Below, piece after piece: positions 28,451-37,425 of a stretch of 64,000 nucleotides of DNA (the first letter of the stretch is position 1; each line of letters opens with the position of its first letter). A program made the position numbers and the translations under genes. Source of the DNA: Salifodinibacter halophilus (GTDB lineage Bacteria > Pseudomonadota > Gammaproteobacteria > Nevskiales > Salinisphaeraceae). The stretch is taken from NCBI GenBank assembly GCA_012999515.1, contig JABEEB010000001.1:496001-560000 (forward strand). The letters are read 5' to 3'. A model generated the notes under the pieces. It had not been told where the DNA came from. It made no database searches and saw only the letters and a list, made by a program, of their open reading frames with translations.

Positions 28451-29798
28451 CGAACATAATCCGCACGTACACGATGTTATCGGCGTTGGTGTCGGCCCAT
28501 TCAATTTGGGACTGGCCGCATTAGCGGAGCCGATAACCGAGCTGGATGCCCTGTTTTTAGACGAAAATCAGACGTTCGACTGGCATCCCGGTCTGTTACT
28601 TGAAGGCGCGACGCTGCAGACGCCGTTTTTGGCGGATCTCGTAACGTTGGCCGATCCAACGAGCCGTTTTAGTTTTCTCAATTATTTGAAAGCGACGGGC
28701 CGCATCTACGCGTTTTATATCCGCGAGCAATTTTCCATCCTACGCGCAGAATACAATCAGTATTGTCGCTGGGTTGTCGAACAACTGGAGTCGGTCATTT
28801 TCGATCGGCGTGTGACGGCGATCCACTACGAAGCTCATCGCGGTTGTTACCGGGTGGAAACTCAGCAACTGTCTAGTGGCAGGTGCCATGTCTATTACGG
28901 TCGCCGCCTCGTGCTCGGGACCGGGCCGTCGCGTTATGTGCCGGCCTGCTGTCTCGGGGAAGGCGAAGGCGTACTGCATGCCGCCGATTATGTGGCACAT
29001 CGTGACGAGCTAGCCGCGGCGTCGAATGTTGCGATTGTCGGCTCCGGGCAGAGCGCGGCCGAAATCTTTCAGGATCGTCTGCACTATGCCGGCGATGCAC
29101 AACGCCTCGATTGGTTTACCCGATCACCGCGTTTTTTCGCCATGGCTTACGACAAACTGACTCTGGAATTAACGTCACCGGAATATATCGACTATTTCCA
29201 CGAGCTGTCGGAACACAAGCGGGATCAACTATCCAAAGCCCACAAGCCGCTTTACAAAGGTATCGATCGCGACTTGTCAGCCATGATTTACGACACGCTT
29301 TACGAAAAGAATGTATACGGCAGCGCCAATGTTGGCATGCAGACGAATGCCAGCCTCGAAGAGGTTTCTCGGGACGCGGAAGGGCGGCTTGTTCTGACAT
29401 TTATACAGAGCGAGCAGGGTCGATGGTTTAGCCATACCTGCGATGCGCTCATTCTAGCGACCGGCTTTGCACACCGAACACCGGATTATATTGAGCCGAT
29501 TGTTGATCGGCTGCGTTGGGACGGATCGCAACGCTTTGCCGTCACGCGGAATTACGCTATTGATCATGATGCGTGCGACATTTTCGTGCAAAACGCCGAG
29601 TTGCATACCCATGGCTTTACGGCCTCGGATCTCGGTATGGCCTGTTATCGCAATGCCGTAATCCTGCGTGAACTGTTGGGTCGCGAGGTGTATTCGGTCG
29701 AACGATCGATTGCTTTCCAGAGTTTCGATGCTCGCAATTACCCGGCACCACAGACCGGAGTGGTTGCGGCTAATAAAGCGGAATCCATTCATGAGTGA
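28443..29798 (+). CDS. L-lysine/diamine N-hydroxylating monooxygenase (DesB/AlcA/IucD-like)
   Basis: A 451-residue flavin monooxygenase that hydroxylates a terminal amine using NADPH and oxygen, the step that creates the hydroxamate nitrogen. FAD motif GVGVGPFNLGLAAL near the N terminus, DWHPGLLLEGATLQTPFL, NADPH motif IVGSGQSAAEIFQD near residue 200, and the C-terminal ATGFAHRTPDYI are all present. It starts eight bases before the decarboxylase stop. With the decarboxylase upstream, the likely substrate is a free diamine (cadaverine or putrescine) rather than lysine itself. Confidence 0.92.
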   Translation: MRDEHNPHVHDVIGVGVGPFNLGLAALAEPITELDALFLDENQTFDWHPGLLLEGATLQTPFLADLVTLADPTSRFSFLNYLKATGRIYAFYIREQFSILRAEYNQYCRWVVEQLESVIFDRRVTAIHYEAHRGCYRVETQQLSSGRCHVYYGRRLVLGTGPSRYVPACCLGEGEGVLHAADYVAHRDELAAASNVAIVGSGQSAAEIFQDRLHYAGDAQRLDWFTRSPRFFAMAYDKLTLELTSPEYIDYFHELSEHKRDQLSKAHKPLYKGIDRDLSAMIYDTLYEKNVYGSANVGMQTNASLEEVSRDAEGRLVLTFIQSEQGRWFSHTCDALILATGFAHRTPDYIEPIVDRLRWDGSQRFAVTRNYAIDHDACDIFVQNAELHTHGFTASDLGMACYRNAVILRELLGREVYSVERSIAFQSFDARNYPAPQTGVVAANKAESIHE

Positions 29799-30441
29799 TC
29801 CAAAGACAATAGCCGAACGCACGGTCGGCGGGGTTGGGCACCTGACAATCCGGCCGTTTGCGGGGGGCAATGATATTGCTGCCGCCCATCGCTGGTTGAC
29901 CGCGCCGCACGCGACTTTCTGGGGCATGCAGGCTAATCGCGAGGCTGATACGAAAGACTATTTCACAGCGATTAACAAGTCGGCGACGCATGAAGCTTGG
30001 ATGGGGCATCTCGATGGCGAGCCCTATTTTTTGGCCGAAGTCTACGCGCCGGATGCAGATGCTATCGGCGACTATTACCCCGTTGATGCTGGCGATATAG
30101 GCATGCACCTGCTTATCGCACCGCCGGAGCAGTATATCCACGGCCTGACCTGGGCGGTATTCACACTCGTTGTCGACACGTTATTTGCACGCGAAGACGT
30201 GACTCGGATTGTCGTCGAGCCGGATGTCGAAAACAGCGGTATACATGTATTCAACGAACGCGCGGGCTTTGTTTACGAGCGCCAGATCGCGATGCGCGAC
30301 AAAACCGCTTGGCTCGCGACTTGCAGCCGCGCGGGCCATCGCTGCGCGATGGCCGAATTATCACCTGTGTACGCCGCGCTTGCCGGACGTCGGGCTGGTT
30401 CGGCTGCCACCCATGCCGCCACTTCGGAGGTGTCCCAATGA
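29791..30441 (+). CDS. hydroxamate-forming N-acyltransferase (DesC/AlcB/IucB-like)
   Basis: A 216-residue GNAT-fold acyltransferase that adds an acyl group, acetyl or succinyl in known systems, to the N-hydroxydiamine. Siderophore-type motifs are RPFAGGNDIAAAHRWLT, HATFWGMQ, and the C-terminal RIVVEPDVENSGIHVFNERAGF acyl-CoA region. The ATG at 29791 overlaps the monooxygenase stop by eight bases; the longer ORF from 29668 runs inside the monooxygenase and is not the start. A single IucA/IucC partner suggests succinylation followed by head-to-tail joining, but the acyl donor is not evident from sequence. Confidence 0.9.
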   Translation: MSDPKTIAERTVGGVGHLTIRPFAGGNDIAAAHRWLTAPHATFWGMQANREADTKDYFTAINKSATHEAWMGHLDGEPYFLAEVYAPDADAIGDYYPVDAGDIGMHLLIAPPEQYIHGLTWAVFTLVVDTLFAREDVTRIVVEPDVENSGIHVFNERAGFVYERQIAMRDKTAWLATCSRAGHRCAMAELSPVYAALAGRRAGSAATHAATSEVSQ

Positions 30442-32249
30442 ATGAATTGCCGATCACGGCAAATGAGACCTGTATCCATCATCTGACGCCGGCACATTGG
30501 CAGGTCGCCGACGCCGCGTTGGTTGCCAAAATGTTGTCAGAGTTCAGCCACGAAGGTTTATTAGACCCCGAATCCGAAGGCGGCGCCTGGTATCGACTTA
30601 TCGCTGATGATGGCGAGACCGTCTATCGTTTCGAAGCGCAGCGCTTCGCGCTGTATCACTGGCATATTCGACCCGAACGCATTCAGCGTCTACACCACGG
30701 CAGCTATTTAGCATTGGATGCCTCGACACTGCTGAGCGAATTCCACGAGCGGTTGGGCATGTCCGATGCGGTGTTATCGCTCTATCTCGAGGAAATCGCA
30801 TCGACGCGTTATAGCGCGGCCTTCAAGTGTGCCAATGAACGGCTGAAGGCGAGTGATTTTCCAGCGGCGGATTTTCAGGCCATCGAAGCCGCCATGATGG
30901 AAGGGCACCCGGCTTTTGTCGCCAATAATGGGCGCATCGGTTTCTCGGGGGACGATTTCGCAGCCTACGCACCCGAAGCCGCGGCCCCGATTCGGCTGGT
31001 CTGGATCGCCGGACATCGCTCGCGACTGACGTACGCCACTGCCGCTGACCGAACGATCGAGACACATCTCGCAGATGAGCTTGGCCAGCGCACGCGGACA
31101 TACTTCGATGAGCGACTGATGGCCCGTGGCTTGTCGCCGGAAGATTATCAATATCTACCGGTGCATCCGTGGCAGTGGCAACACAAACTTGTGTTCGCCT
31201 TCGCCGATGAGATCGCCAGTGGCCATCTCGTATATCTAGGCTTTGGAGCGGATGCCTACCAAGCCCAGCAATCGGTGCGAACCTTGTTTAATCGTGATGT
31301 GCCGAGCCGGTGTTACGTCAAGATGAGCCTGTCGATCCTCAATATGGGGTTTTCTCGCGGGCTGTCGCCATACTATATGGGCGGCACGCCGGCGATTACC
31401 GATTGGCTGGCGGATCTTGTTGCTGGCGACGCGTACTTACAGGAAAAAGGCTTTTCGACGCTGCGTGAAGTCGCGGCCGTTGGCTACCGCCATCCACGCT
31501 TCGACGCGGCATTGCCGCGGACCGACGGCGCCAACAAAATGTTATCCGCGCTGTGGCGCGAGTCACCCGTCACGCGAATCGGCGAGGGCGAATCGCTAAT
31601 GACGATGGCTGCTCTACTGCACCGTGACACTAACGGCAGCTCGGTTTTGGCCGCCTTCATTGAAGCGGCGGGTGTTGGCGTTCAAGCCTGGGTCGATGCC
31701 TGGCTCGATGCCTATATGAGCCCGATCTTGCATTGCTTTTATGCCCATGACCTAGTATTTATGCCGCACGGTGAGAATCTGATTCTCGTGATGCGTAACC
31801 ATCAGGTGGACCGCGTCATCATGAAAGATATCGCCGAAGAAATCGCGGTGATGAATCCGGACGCCGATTTGCCAGCCGATGTCCAGCGGATAGCGGTTCC
31901 AGTGCCGGAAGACTTACGGATGTTATCGATCTTCACTGATCTGTTCGATTTAATATTCCGTTTTGTCGCTCCCATCTTGTCATTTGACTGCGGCTATCCG
32001 GAGCAACAGTTTTGGCAGCGTGTGGCGCGATGCATCGAGCGCTATCAGCAGGCACATCCGGAATTCGCGACCAAGTTCGAGGCGTATGATTTGTTTGCAC
32101 CGGACTTCGCTTGCTCTTGCGTCAACCGACTGCAATTGGCCAATAATCAACAGTTACTTGATCTCGCCGACCCGACGGCCAGTCTGCAATTCCATGGTCG
32201 GCTGACGAACCCAGTCGCCGCGATAAGCCATTGTGTACAAACGGCCTGA
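30438..32249 (+). CDS. IucA/IucC-family NIS siderophore synthetase (DesD/AlcC-like)
   Basis: A 603-residue NRPS-independent siderophore synthetase that uses ATP to activate a carboxylate and join it to an amine or hydroxamate. Family landmarks are HPWQWQHK (near residue 240), the RTLFNRD...VKMSLSILNMGFSRGLSPYYM nucleotide-binding region, HGENLILVMRNHQVDRVIMKD and the FerIC-like ferredoxin-fold C-terminal part. GGAGG seven bases upstream fixes ATG 30438, which overlaps the acyltransferase stop (ATGA). A lone synthetase with a decarboxylase and acyltransferase fits cyclic or linear dihydroxamates/trihydroxamates such as bisucaberin, putrebactin, alcaligin or desferrioxamine. Confidence 0.94.
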   Translation: MNELPITANETCIHHLTPAHWQVADAALVAKMLSEFSHEGLLDPESEGGAWYRLIADDGETVYRFEAQRFALYHWHIRPERIQRLHHGSYLALDASTLLSEFHERLGMSDAVLSLYLEEIASTRYSAAFKCANERLKASDFPAADFQAIEAAMMEGHPAFVANNGRIGFSGDDFAAYAPEAAAPIRLVWIAGHRSRLTYATAADRTIETHLADELGQRTRTYFDERLMARGLSPEDYQYLPVHPWQWQHKLVFAFADEIASGHLVYLGFGADAYQAQQSVRTLFNRDVPSRCYVKMSLSILNMGFSRGLSPYYMGGTPAITDWLADLVAGDAYLQEKGFSTLREVAAVGYRHPRFDAALPRTDGANKMLSALWRESPVTRIGEGESLMTMAALLHRDTNGSSVLAAFIEAAGVGVQAWVDAWLDAYMSPILHCFYAHDLVFMPHGENLILVMRNHQVDRVIMKDIAEEIAVMNPDADLPADVQRIAVPVPEDLRMLSIFTDLFDLIFRFVAPILSFDCGYPEQQFWQRVARCIERYQQAHPEFATKFEAYDLFAPDFACSCVNRLQLANNQQLLDLADPTASLQFHGRLTNPVAAISHCVQTA

Positions 32250-32284
32250 TTAGCCACGAGAGCTCATATACGAGGCCGGTTTTG
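32242..32284 (+). terminator. possible terminator after the siderophore operon
   Basis: CGGCCT (overlapping the last codon and stop) pairs with AGGCCG at 32273-32278, followed by GTTTTG. The loop is long (25 bases) and the T-run short, so this is a weak call. Confidence 0.3.
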
Positions 32285-32867
32285 CCGCCCATCAATCAAG
32301 ACTTAAACATCGAGCTGCGCTGATTGTTCGGTCAAATGGATCTATCAATTGGTATCTGGGTGTGCTCGTTGAATAATCTTGGCTGCTAGCGATAGCTAGC
32401 CTGATCTGATTGACCAGGTTGGCAAATCAGACGGGTGCTGGGGCGTGGCGAGGTGTCGGAATGATTTGCTTGGCGCAAATGTTCTTCGGCTGATGGCGCG
32501 TGCCTTAGAACGACGGTAGTCGCGGTCACGCGCAGGTAATGGGGGATCGAGCGAATCAAACAGGTTGCGATTATTGGGCCGGCGGTGTCATGCACCGAGG
32601 CAAAACCTATGATGTCGTCATCGGCTAAGCCTTTGAATGTCACGCTACATCTACTTGGCCGGTGATACGTTGAACCGGGCTGCCGAACTTGGCTGAATAC
32701 GCAAGAATAGGGGGCGGCTAGAAGCTGGTTGTCTTCGCAGCGTTGATTCGTCGATAGGTTATGCCCCCAGGATTAGATAGAACAACTATAAGGTGTAACC
32801 GGCTATCCGGTGCTGCCGTGACTTGCAAAGTAATGCCGGCAGGTCGATATCGCGGCGCAGTGGAACG
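32250..32867. other. 618-base gap between the siderophore synthetase and the FUSC efflux gene
   Basis: No gene recognised. A minus-strand ORF at 32386-32643 (85 residues) has no ribosome-binding site or known domain. No second Fur box was found. A TonB-dependent receptor, which often follows siderophore synthetases, is absent. Confidence 0.55.
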
Positions 32868-35012
32868 ATGCAACGTCTAGCTTGGTTATACGCGCCGTCG
32901 ACCGACGCGATCCTGTTCGCGCTCCGACTGTGTGTCGCCATGGCACTGACGCTGTATCTCGCGATGTGGTTGCAGCTGGATCGACCCTACTGGGCCGCGC
33001 TGGAAGTTGCTGCGATGATGCAACCGATCCCGGGCATGGCCGTTGCACGCGGTTTTGCACGCACAATCGGCACCATTATCGCGGGTTGTGTAGGTCTGCT
33101 GCTTGTCGCGTTGTTTGCACAAAGTCTTGTTTTAAGCGGCGCCGCGCTAGCTTTGTGGGTGTCGTTTTGTTCTTTTTTCGCCAGCCTGTCCCGCAACAAT
33201 CTGATATTTGGCTTTGCAATCGCCGGGTTTTTGACTGGGCTCACGTTGGTTCTCAGCCATACACTCCCGCAGTCACCGTTCGAAATAGCGCTCGCACGCA
33301 CATCTGAATGTGTATTAGCGGCACTCGTTGCCTCGGCCGTGAATGTGTTGCTGACGCCGCCGGTTTCGGCACGCGGTTACATCCAGGGCCGTGTTCGTCT
33401 GCTTCAGTCACTGGGTGCCGAAGTGTTAGGCGTAGGACGTCGGGCGGCAGGGCAGACGGGCGAGGAGGATGGTCGCACCAACACCGCGAGCGCAGACGCC
33501 GATCAAGAAAACGATCCGCATGTGTCACTTGATGCGCTTGCCCGACAGGCGTTGGCGCTCGAGCAAACGCGCCGCTACGCGATCTATGAATCGCCCGGCT
33601 TTGAGCGCGCCAACCGTTTAGCACGCCATCTCGACTACGAGTTACTGGCGTTGATAAGCGCCATATCGTCGTTGCGCATCTACATTGCCAACCGTATCGG
33701 TAAGATCAATGTCGACGTGCTGGTCGAGCTCGACGAGCCCGCCGCCATCATGCGCGATCACCCCGAGGATCCCGTGCGCATACGCCAGGCATTGAATAAA
33801 GCGCACGCACGTATTCTGGCGTATACACAGGCGCCCGCCGACGATGAGCAGGAACGACGATTAGCAGACTGGGTTGTTCTCAGTCGAAGTCTCGACCTGA
33901 CGAACCGTTTGCGCGCGGCGGTCATCAAACATGAAATGCTGATCCATGATCGGCGATCAACATCGAATGAAGCCGAAGCTATACAAGCACGTTTTAGTCA
34001 GGCATTGGATGTCAAACATGCATTTCGCAATGCACTTCGCACGCTGGTTGCCGTTTCGTTGGGCGCAACGATCTGGGTCAATTTTCACGATCAGTTATCA
34101 GCTGTATTGCTCGTGATACTCCTGTCAGCGTTGACCACCATTTTGGCGACCGTGCCCAGTCCGGTCGCAGCGGCCGGTTTTTTTGGTCGTGGCGCGGCTA
34201 TCGCGGCTGTCGCCGCATTCGGCGTGGATTTCTTGCTGCTGCCCCAAGCTAGCGGTTTTGTGATGCTCATGCTGTGCCTGTTGCCTATGGTTTTTGCCAG
34301 TGGCTTGGCCATGGCGAAACCCGATCCAAAAATCGCTGTCTCCGGCCGCATTTCGCTTATCATGTTTGCGCTGTTGACGCATGTTCAAAATGGCGCGATC
34401 CCACCATTTACGACTTACGTCGAGATACTGATAGGGATCACGATGGCGATCACACTGACCATGCTGTCGTTCAAGCTGATTATGCCGGTGTCGCCGAATC
34501 AGCGGCTGCGCGAACAGCTGGCTGGTGTTTTCAACGAAATGACGAGAGACCACAAGCAACACTCGCGTGTGCGTTTCGAAACCCGGATGTATGACCGTTT
34601 GAGTCAGCTTTCGATGAATGCGGCTGTAAATCCGACACACTTTTCAGCCCGTCAAGCGGTTATGGCGACGCTCAATATGGGGTTGGAGATCCGCAGTTTG
34701 CGCGTCTACGCGGAACGCGCGGGTTTTACCCAATCCATTGACCGCTCGATCGACGCCATGGTTGAGCAAATCGGTATTTTCTTTGCCCAACAGTCGCGCA
34801 CACTGGGCGCAATTAATGCGTTACAGAACCAAGCACACGACCTTGCTCAACAAATGAGCCAGTCGGCGGTACTCGTCGAATCACCGGCGAGACGGCGTCT
34901 TGCTATTCGTGCCGCAGTGTCGGCGGAATTGGTGGCTTCGGCAGTCGCCGATTATGGGGTGGCTTTCGAGGCAAGCCAGTCGGCGAAATTGGATCCAGTC
35001 GGCGCGGTGTAG
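32868..35012 (+). CDS. FUSC-family (fusaric-acid-resistance/AaeB-like) inner-membrane efflux protein
   Basis: 714 residues. It has two blocks of about five to six membrane segments (about residues 15-165 and 385-540) separated and followed by soluble regions, the layout of the FUSC/YccS/AaeB group. The N-terminal block includes RPYWAALEVAAMMQPIPGMAVARGFART-type residues known in this family. Relatives form the pump part of tripartite systems for aromatic acids; no membrane-fusion partner lies next to it here. Its position 0.6 kb behind the siderophore operon suggests, but does not show, a link to siderophore export. The ATG at 32868 is preferred to the one at 32823. Confidence 0.87.
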   Translation: MQRLAWLYAPSTDAILFALRLCVAMALTLYLAMWLQLDRPYWAALEVAAMMQPIPGMAVARGFARTIGTIIAGCVGLLLVALFAQSLVLSGAALALWVSFCSFFASLSRNNLIFGFAIAGFLTGLTLVLSHTLPQSPFEIALARTSECVLAALVASAVNVLLTPPVSARGYIQGRVRLLQSLGAEVLGVGRRAAGQTGEEDGRTNTASADADQENDPHVSLDALARQALALEQTRRYAIYESPGFERANRLARHLDYELLALISAISSLRIYIANRIGKINVDVLVELDEPAAIMRDHPEDPVRIRQALNKAHARILAYTQAPADDEQERRLADWVVLSRSLDLTNRLRAAVIKHEMLIHDRRSTSNEAEAIQARFSQALDVKHAFRNALRTLVAVSLGATIWVNFHDQLSAVLLVILLSALTTILATVPSPVAAAGFFGRGAAIAAVAAFGVDFLLLPQASGFVMLMLCLLPMVFASGLAMAKPDPKIAVSGRISLIMFALLTHVQNGAIPPFTTYVEILIGITMAITLTMLSFKLIMPVSPNQRLREQLAGVFNEMTRDHKQHSRVRFETRMYDRLSQLSMNAAVNPTHFSARQAVMATLNMGLEIRSLRVYAERAGFTQSIDRSIDAMVEQIGIFFAQQSRTLGAINALQNQAHDLAQQMSQSAVLVESPARRRLAIRAAVSAELVASAVADYGVAFEASQSAKLDPVGAV

Positions 35013-35143
35013 CCAAGCGATCGACGAACAGTCCTGACCGGGCAGCCGCATGGAGCTAGTGTGATAGTCGCTAACAAATCAATGTCATGTCGGCATTGCA
35101 TTGCCTGTTAATCAATTCCGAAGAACTGTATTTATCGATCATC

Positions 35144-36085
35144 ATGGAACAACCAGTGCAGACGAACCCCGCCCAAGCTGTAATTGCCCACCGTGGTGGC
35201 AGTGGACTGCGTCTCGAAAATACTTTAGCTGCCTTTGATAATGCCATAGCCGCCGGTTGCGACGGGGCGGAATTGGACGTTCACCTGACGGCCGACAATG
35301 CTTTGGTTGTTCACCACAATGCGCAACTCAATCACCGCTACACGAAAGCGCCGGACGGTCAATGGCTAACGCGTGATACTCAGCCCAAAATTGCCGATTT
35401 GACTTTGGCCGAGGTGCAACATTACCGGCTTGGACCGCCCAATCCGGACACTGATTACGCAGCTAGTTTTCCGGATCTGGTAGTGGATTATGAACAGTGG
35501 ATTCCGACACTTGCTGAAGTAATCGATCGAGTTCAAACGCTTTCAAATAGCTTTCAACTGGTTATTGAAATCAAGTCGAGTTGTTTGCTCGACCCGCACG
35601 GCCGGGATTGGCAACCCCAGGTCGAAGCGATAGCGGCAACGGTTCAACAGTACGCATTCGCCCACCGTGCGATCCTGTGCGGCTTCGATTGGCGTTCGCT
35701 TCGCTACGCGCGAACGCTTTTGCCTACCGCCGCGCTTTGGATGAATACACATCCATTCGACTGGCTACGTGCCGATGCCGCGTCGGCTTCCGATTTACCT
35801 ATCGGGAAGTCTTTCCTTGAAGCGCTGCGTGTGAGCTACGCTGCGGGCGCGCCATGGTATGACGGCTTGCAACCGCACTGTGCCGATGATGCCGGGCGTG
35901 CGGTAAAAGACGCAGGCGGCGATTGTTGGTTCGGCTATTACAGCGATTGCACTGATAGTGCGATCGACAGCGCACGGCGCGTCAACGTCGATGTAGGCGC
36001 CTGGACAGTCAATTTGCGGGATCCCGATAAACGCGCCGCGTTGCGAAGCCGCGCTCTAGATGCTGTTTGTGTCGACTATTTTTAA
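35144..36085 (+). CDS. glycerophosphodiester phosphodiesterase
   Basis: A 313-residue GDPD TIM-barrel enzyme that hydrolyses glycerophosphodiesters to glycerol-3-phosphate and an alcohol. Catalytic and metal residues are in AHRGG (near residue 15), ENTLAAF, GAELDVHLTADN (Glu/Asp pair) and HHNAQL. EIKSS provides a further metal ligand. There is no signal peptide from this start, suggesting a cytoplasmic UgpQ-like role. It carries an insertion of about 60 residues after the HHN motif (ending at WIPTLAEVID) that is longer than in UgpQ. The start is uncertain: ATG at 35087 is in frame and would add 19 hydrophobic residues. Confidence 0.9.
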   Translation: MEQPVQTNPAQAVIAHRGGSGLRLENTLAAFDNAIAAGCDGAELDVHLTADNALVVHHNAQLNHRYTKAPDGQWLTRDTQPKIADLTLAEVQHYRLGPPNPDTDYAASFPDLVVDYEQWIPTLAEVIDRVQTLSNSFQLVIEIKSSCLLDPHGRDWQPQVEAIAATVQQYAFAHRAILCGFDWRSLRYARTLLPTAALWMNTHPFDWLRADAASASDLPIGKSFLEALRVSYAAGAPWYDGLQPHCADDAGRAVKDAGGDCWFGYYSDCTDSAIDSARRVNVDVGAWTVNLRDPDKRAALRSRALDAVCVDYF

Positions 36086-36288
36086 CCCGCGCTGCACGAT
36101 TATCAGCTGCCGGTAAAAGCCCGCATAGCCAATAGGGTGCGCGCGCCAGGACGGGCTTACCGGCCGGTCACTCGATGTGCTGTTGATCGGCAGCCGTGCA
36201 TTTTCGGGGTGCCGATACTATTGCAGCGCATGGTTTAAGCCAGACCACCGTATGGCAAGTCATAATACGTTGCTACAATTCGCGTCTT

Positions 36289-36375
36289 GCCCGGATGGCG
36301 GAACTGGTAGACGCATGGGACTTAAAATCCCTGGGCCGCAAGGCCGTGCGGGTTCGATCCCCGCTCCGGGCACCA
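36289..36375 (+). tRNA. tRNA-Leu (anticodon TAA)
   Basis: An 87-nt class II tRNA with encoded CCA. GCCCGGA pairs with TCCGGGC, the anticodon stem GGGA/TCCC holds loop CTTAAAA (anticodon TAA), and a long variable arm (GGGCCGCAAGGCCGT) is typical of leucine tRNAs. The T arm is GCGGG-TTCGATC-CCCGC. It reads UUA/UUG. A possible -10 box TACAAT lies about 15 bases upstream. Confidence 0.97.
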
Positions 36376-36432
36376 GCGATCATGCGCAGCGATGCATGTT
36401 CGGATCCACGTTAGCGCCAAGCATCGGGTTGG

Positions 36433-37425
36433 GTGCCGGCCGCTATTGGCGTAGATTACGCAGCGCACATTCAGATTGTCATTCGCTGCGTGCTTGATCT
36501 CGAGTTTAAACAGCCGCCAGTCGTAGCCCGCGGTTATGCGGGCGCTATCCGGAATGCAGTCCGGCGTCGTAGCGCCGGCTCTCTGCCTGATGTAGCGCGC
36601 GCCCAGGCGGCCAAGACTGCAATTGATCGCCGACGGGCGGCGAACTACAACGCGGTTTGTGGTTTCGGCAACGATGACATCGTGGCGTTCACCTATCCGC
36701 ATGTGCTGGCTTTCGGCCTGCATATGGCGATTATGGCGCACCGCGATTTCCCGTTGAGTGTGCTCGGGCTAATCCACACCCATAACCGGATCCGGCGCTA
36801 TCGACACATACGCTTCGATGAGCTGCTTAGCTTTTCAGTGCAGATCGATAACTGGCGAGCGCTCGATACTGGTTACGAGTTCGATATTGATACATGGTGC
36901 TACGCATACGCACCGGACGTGGGCGTGGTTGGTGAGTTGGTCTGGACCGAGCGCTCGACAATGCGCGCGCCCGAGCGTAGCGGTGGTTACGCGCAGTTAA
37001 GTGACAAGCCGTTACCCGAACTGTCATGGTCGACTTATGAAAAATGGTTGATGTCAGCCGATCTGGGCCGACGATATGCCCGTGTGTCGGGTGACTATAA
37101 CCCCATCCATTTGGGCGCTGCGCCGGCACGTATGTTTGGATTCAAATATCCGATCGCCACAGGAATGTGGCTTCAGGCGCGAGCAGTGGCCGTGCTTGAA
37201 CCGTATTGGGATCAGGCAGAGGCCGAGGCGAGTATCACTTTCAAAAAACCGGTACCACTACCCGCCGAGCGGGAATTTGTGGTCGACGATCATGTCGTAA
37301 GTGGCATGTCGTTCGGTCTTATCGACCGCGATTCGCGAGCCGTGCACATCCGGGGTAGCTTCGGCTCACTAACTGATCATTCATCCCCGGAATATACCGA
37401 GGAGCAAGATAATGCAAATTCGTAA
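36433..37425 (+). CDS. MaoC-like acyl dehydratase (hotdog fold)
   Basis: A 330-residue protein with two hotdog halves. The C-terminal half has the R-specific hydratase motif (YARVSGDYNPIHL, then FGFKYPIATGMWLQA) with the Asp-His pair of MaoC enzymes. The N-terminal half has the related YPHVLAFGLHMAIM segment. Relatives hydrate or dehydrate acyl-CoA or acyl-ACP thioesters; the natural substrate is unknown. The start is uncertain: GTG 36433 or GTG 36490, with no strong ribosome-binding site. Its 3' end overlaps galU by 14 bases, so the two are probably transcribed together although their functions look unrelated. Confidence 0.83.
   Translation: MPAAIGVDYAAHIQIVIRCVLDLEFKQPPVVARGYAGAIRNAVRRRSAGSLPDVARAQAAKTAIDRRRAANYNAVCGFGNDDIVAFTYPHVLAFGLHMAIMAHRDFPLSVLGLIHTHNRIRRYRHIRFDELLSFSVQIDNWRALDTGYEFDIDTWCYAYAPDVGVVGELVWTERSTMRAPERSGGYAQLSDKPLPELSWSTYEKWLMSADLGRRYARVSGDYNPIHLGAAPARMFGFKYPIATGMWLQARAVAVLEPYWDQAEAEASITFKKPVPLPAEREFVVDDHVVSGMSFGLIDRDSRAVHIRGSFGSLTDHSSPEYTEEQDNANS

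Noticed and set aside
32386-32643. 85-residue minus-strand ORF after the siderophore operon
   Set aside because: No Shine-Dalgarno, no family match from inspection, and an unnatural Ser/Arg/Pro-rich end.
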